This document shows, piece after piece, positions 62,421-64,000 of a DNA stretch of 64,000 nucleotides (positions are counted from its first letter, which is position 1; each line of letters begins with the position of its first letter). This DNA is from Owenia fusiformis. Taxonomy: Eukaryota; Annelida; Polychaeta; Sabellida; Oweniidae. The notes under the pieces were generated by a model. It saw only the letters and a program-made list of their open reading frames with translations, was not told where the DNA came from and searched no databases. The stretch is from contig CAIIXF020000005.1 of assembly GCA_903813345.2 (NCBI GenBank), positions 3,730,356-3,794,355 of the forward strand. Reading direction: 5' to 3'. Made by a program: the position numbers and the translations under genes.

Positions 62421-64000
62421 TAAATTACAAAGTTCACAAACTTTGATAGACTATATTCCATCTTTCTTTTGAAGCAATATTACGTGCTGTAAAACCTACA
62501 AGTAAATACTCCTCGAGGCAAGATTTTATCGAAAAAACAATGCAATTATTGGCGTTTGTGAAGGTTTATTATCCGATTATATGAAGTTCATAGCAATATT
62601 TATTTGATCCACATAATCTCAAAAACGTGCTGACTAAAACTTATTAGATTCATATCATTGTAAATAACATCACACTTAGGATAGCCTTGTACGCATGTAG
62701 AATATTATTGTAAAGCGCGATGGTACTCTGTCCAGCTGTCTACCTATCCATAATTCCATGAGAGTAAAGCTTCTGGTGCTAATTCAATATTTGAAATTGG
62801 CGTTCAATGTCAGTGATCATGTGGATGACTATGGAGGTCAGAGATGGTCGAAGTTAGTCAAGGTCATCCGAAATGTTAAAGGTCAATATAAGGAAGTCAC
62901 ATATTGTTAGGGATTGAGTCAATATATTTCAATGTCCGTGAAAAACGTAATTACTGTTAAAGCATAAAAGTTTCGCTGACAAAAAAAGTTCACTATTTTG
63001 TCAATCTGAAATATTTCTTGGGCATTAAATTCCACTGTTTGAAGAAATATTCAATTGAATTCAATGTAAAATCAAATGTTCACCGTGCCTTTAATTTCAC
63101 GGTCTAGCATCTTCAGTGAAAATTAAGGCACCTTCAAAATGTGGGTTTTTACAGTAGTTACGTAAGGGGGAGAGTAAACGCTATATAAGTAGATGATTGA
63201 CATTGATTTTTAGTTTCCCGGTGTTTCGTCTACTGCAGTGTCTGGTTTTACAGACATGCCATTGAAATATTGACCCGACCCCTCCCTTAGTTAGTCTTAG
63301 TTAATCACAATATGTACATTGACAGGGTCATCCCATAGTATGTCATTCGAGTTTCAGACAGATTCAACCAAAACATTTTATTTTGATAAATCATGAAATT
63401 AAGTGACTATTGCAAGTTTGTCATTGAAGTGAGCGAAGGTCTTGCCCAAGAAAATCAATTTGGCAGAAAAAGTTGTGAGGATGAATGCTGTCCATTGGTA
63501 TGAATTATCCCTTATTAAAAGATACGTGGGGCCTCTAAAACATAGTTATGAATGAATTCACGATTTTTCGAACAAAAAGTCCTTCTATAACCAGATAACC
63601 ACTTTTTTATGAAACGATTTTCTTATTTCTTTTGGCATCTCAAAAGTCAAAAATATGCCATTGGGCATTTTCAATTTTTACAATTAAATGTTCCTGTAAG
63701 GTTTGTGCAGATTTTTGTAGGTCATAAACAGTGGTCAAGGTCACCTTACAGTTCAACGATCACTATATAAGTTTTGTTTTGTTTTGACCTTGTTAGCGTC
63801 CTGTAAATGTAATATCTTTATATTATTGAACATCAGTCGCTTTGAAATGCACCAAATAAAAGAAGTACAGAGCAACATTATCAACGTCTTAACTTCTATT
63901 TTATTGTTTTCTGGCTACGGATGGATAGTCATATTCCAAGCAGGCGAATAAAATAACTTTATGATTTTTACAGAGATCGGATAATTTCAAAATTACGCTC
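62421..64000. other. gene-free stretch to the window edge
   Basis: AT-rich sequence without supported exon, RNA gene or repeat. Confidence 0.35.

Overview
This is a window of an AT-rich animal nuclear genome. Genes have GT-AG introns, there are no operons, coding density is very low, and remnants of mariner, PIF/Harbinger-like and non-LTR elements are everywhere. An AP-5 subunit, a PLAC8-type gene and an AhR-related bHLH-PAS gene fit a marine invertebrate (deuterostome or lophotrochozoan). I cannot name the species, and nothing looks bacterial or viral.

Gene content, left to right. (1) On the minus strand, two coding exons (15161-15024 and 5409-5277) join in phase and encode the N-terminal part of a PLAC8/cornifelin-like Cys-rich protein; the rest lies outside the window or was not found. 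A weak candidate secreted-protein exon (15839-15703) lies just upstream on the same strand. (2) On the plus strand, ten exons from 27253 to 43939 assemble with matching splice phases into a complete reading frame of 637 codons plus stop. It encodes a bHLH-PAS transcription factor (bHLH, PAS-A, PAS-B, Asn/Ser-rich tail) that most resembles the aryl hydrocarbon receptor but is strongly diverged. (3) Inside its third intron, on the opposite strand (30966-30256), is a single-exon gene for the sigma subunit of the AP-5 adaptor complex (AP5S1-like, 236 aa).

The rest is mostly mobile DNA. 2.9-4.5 kb: a PIF/Harbinger-like element with TTA target duplications, and a 140-bp MITE of the same family at 18.1 kb. 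6.5-9.1 kb: mariner-type elements, one with a second hairpin element nested in its inverted repeat. 9.8-10.3 kb: a CR1/jockey-type LINE fragment. 11.2-12.1 kb: a 859-bp TA-flanked element with relatives at 58.5 and 62.2 kb. 16.3-18.0 kb: two related small MITEs, one nested in another hairpin. 21.3-26.4 kb: a 5.1-kb block bounded by inverted repeats of about 250 bp that encloses a 1.5-kb A/G-rich minisatellite. 31.2-32.6 kb and 34.8-35.4 kb: elements within the bHLH-PAS introns. 45.9-47.6 kb: a 5'-truncated L1/Tx1-type LINE with an open frame, poly(A) and a 14-bp target duplication, so apparently young. 49.7-53.7 kb: more mariner-type elements. 60.0-60.8 kb: an 851-bp near-perfect palindrome.

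The most interesting biology is the diverged AhR-like gene with a nested antisense AP-5 gene. The other notable features are structural (large palindrome, 5.1-kb inverted-repeat block, nested elements). All homology calls rest on motif recognition from memory; no search was run.
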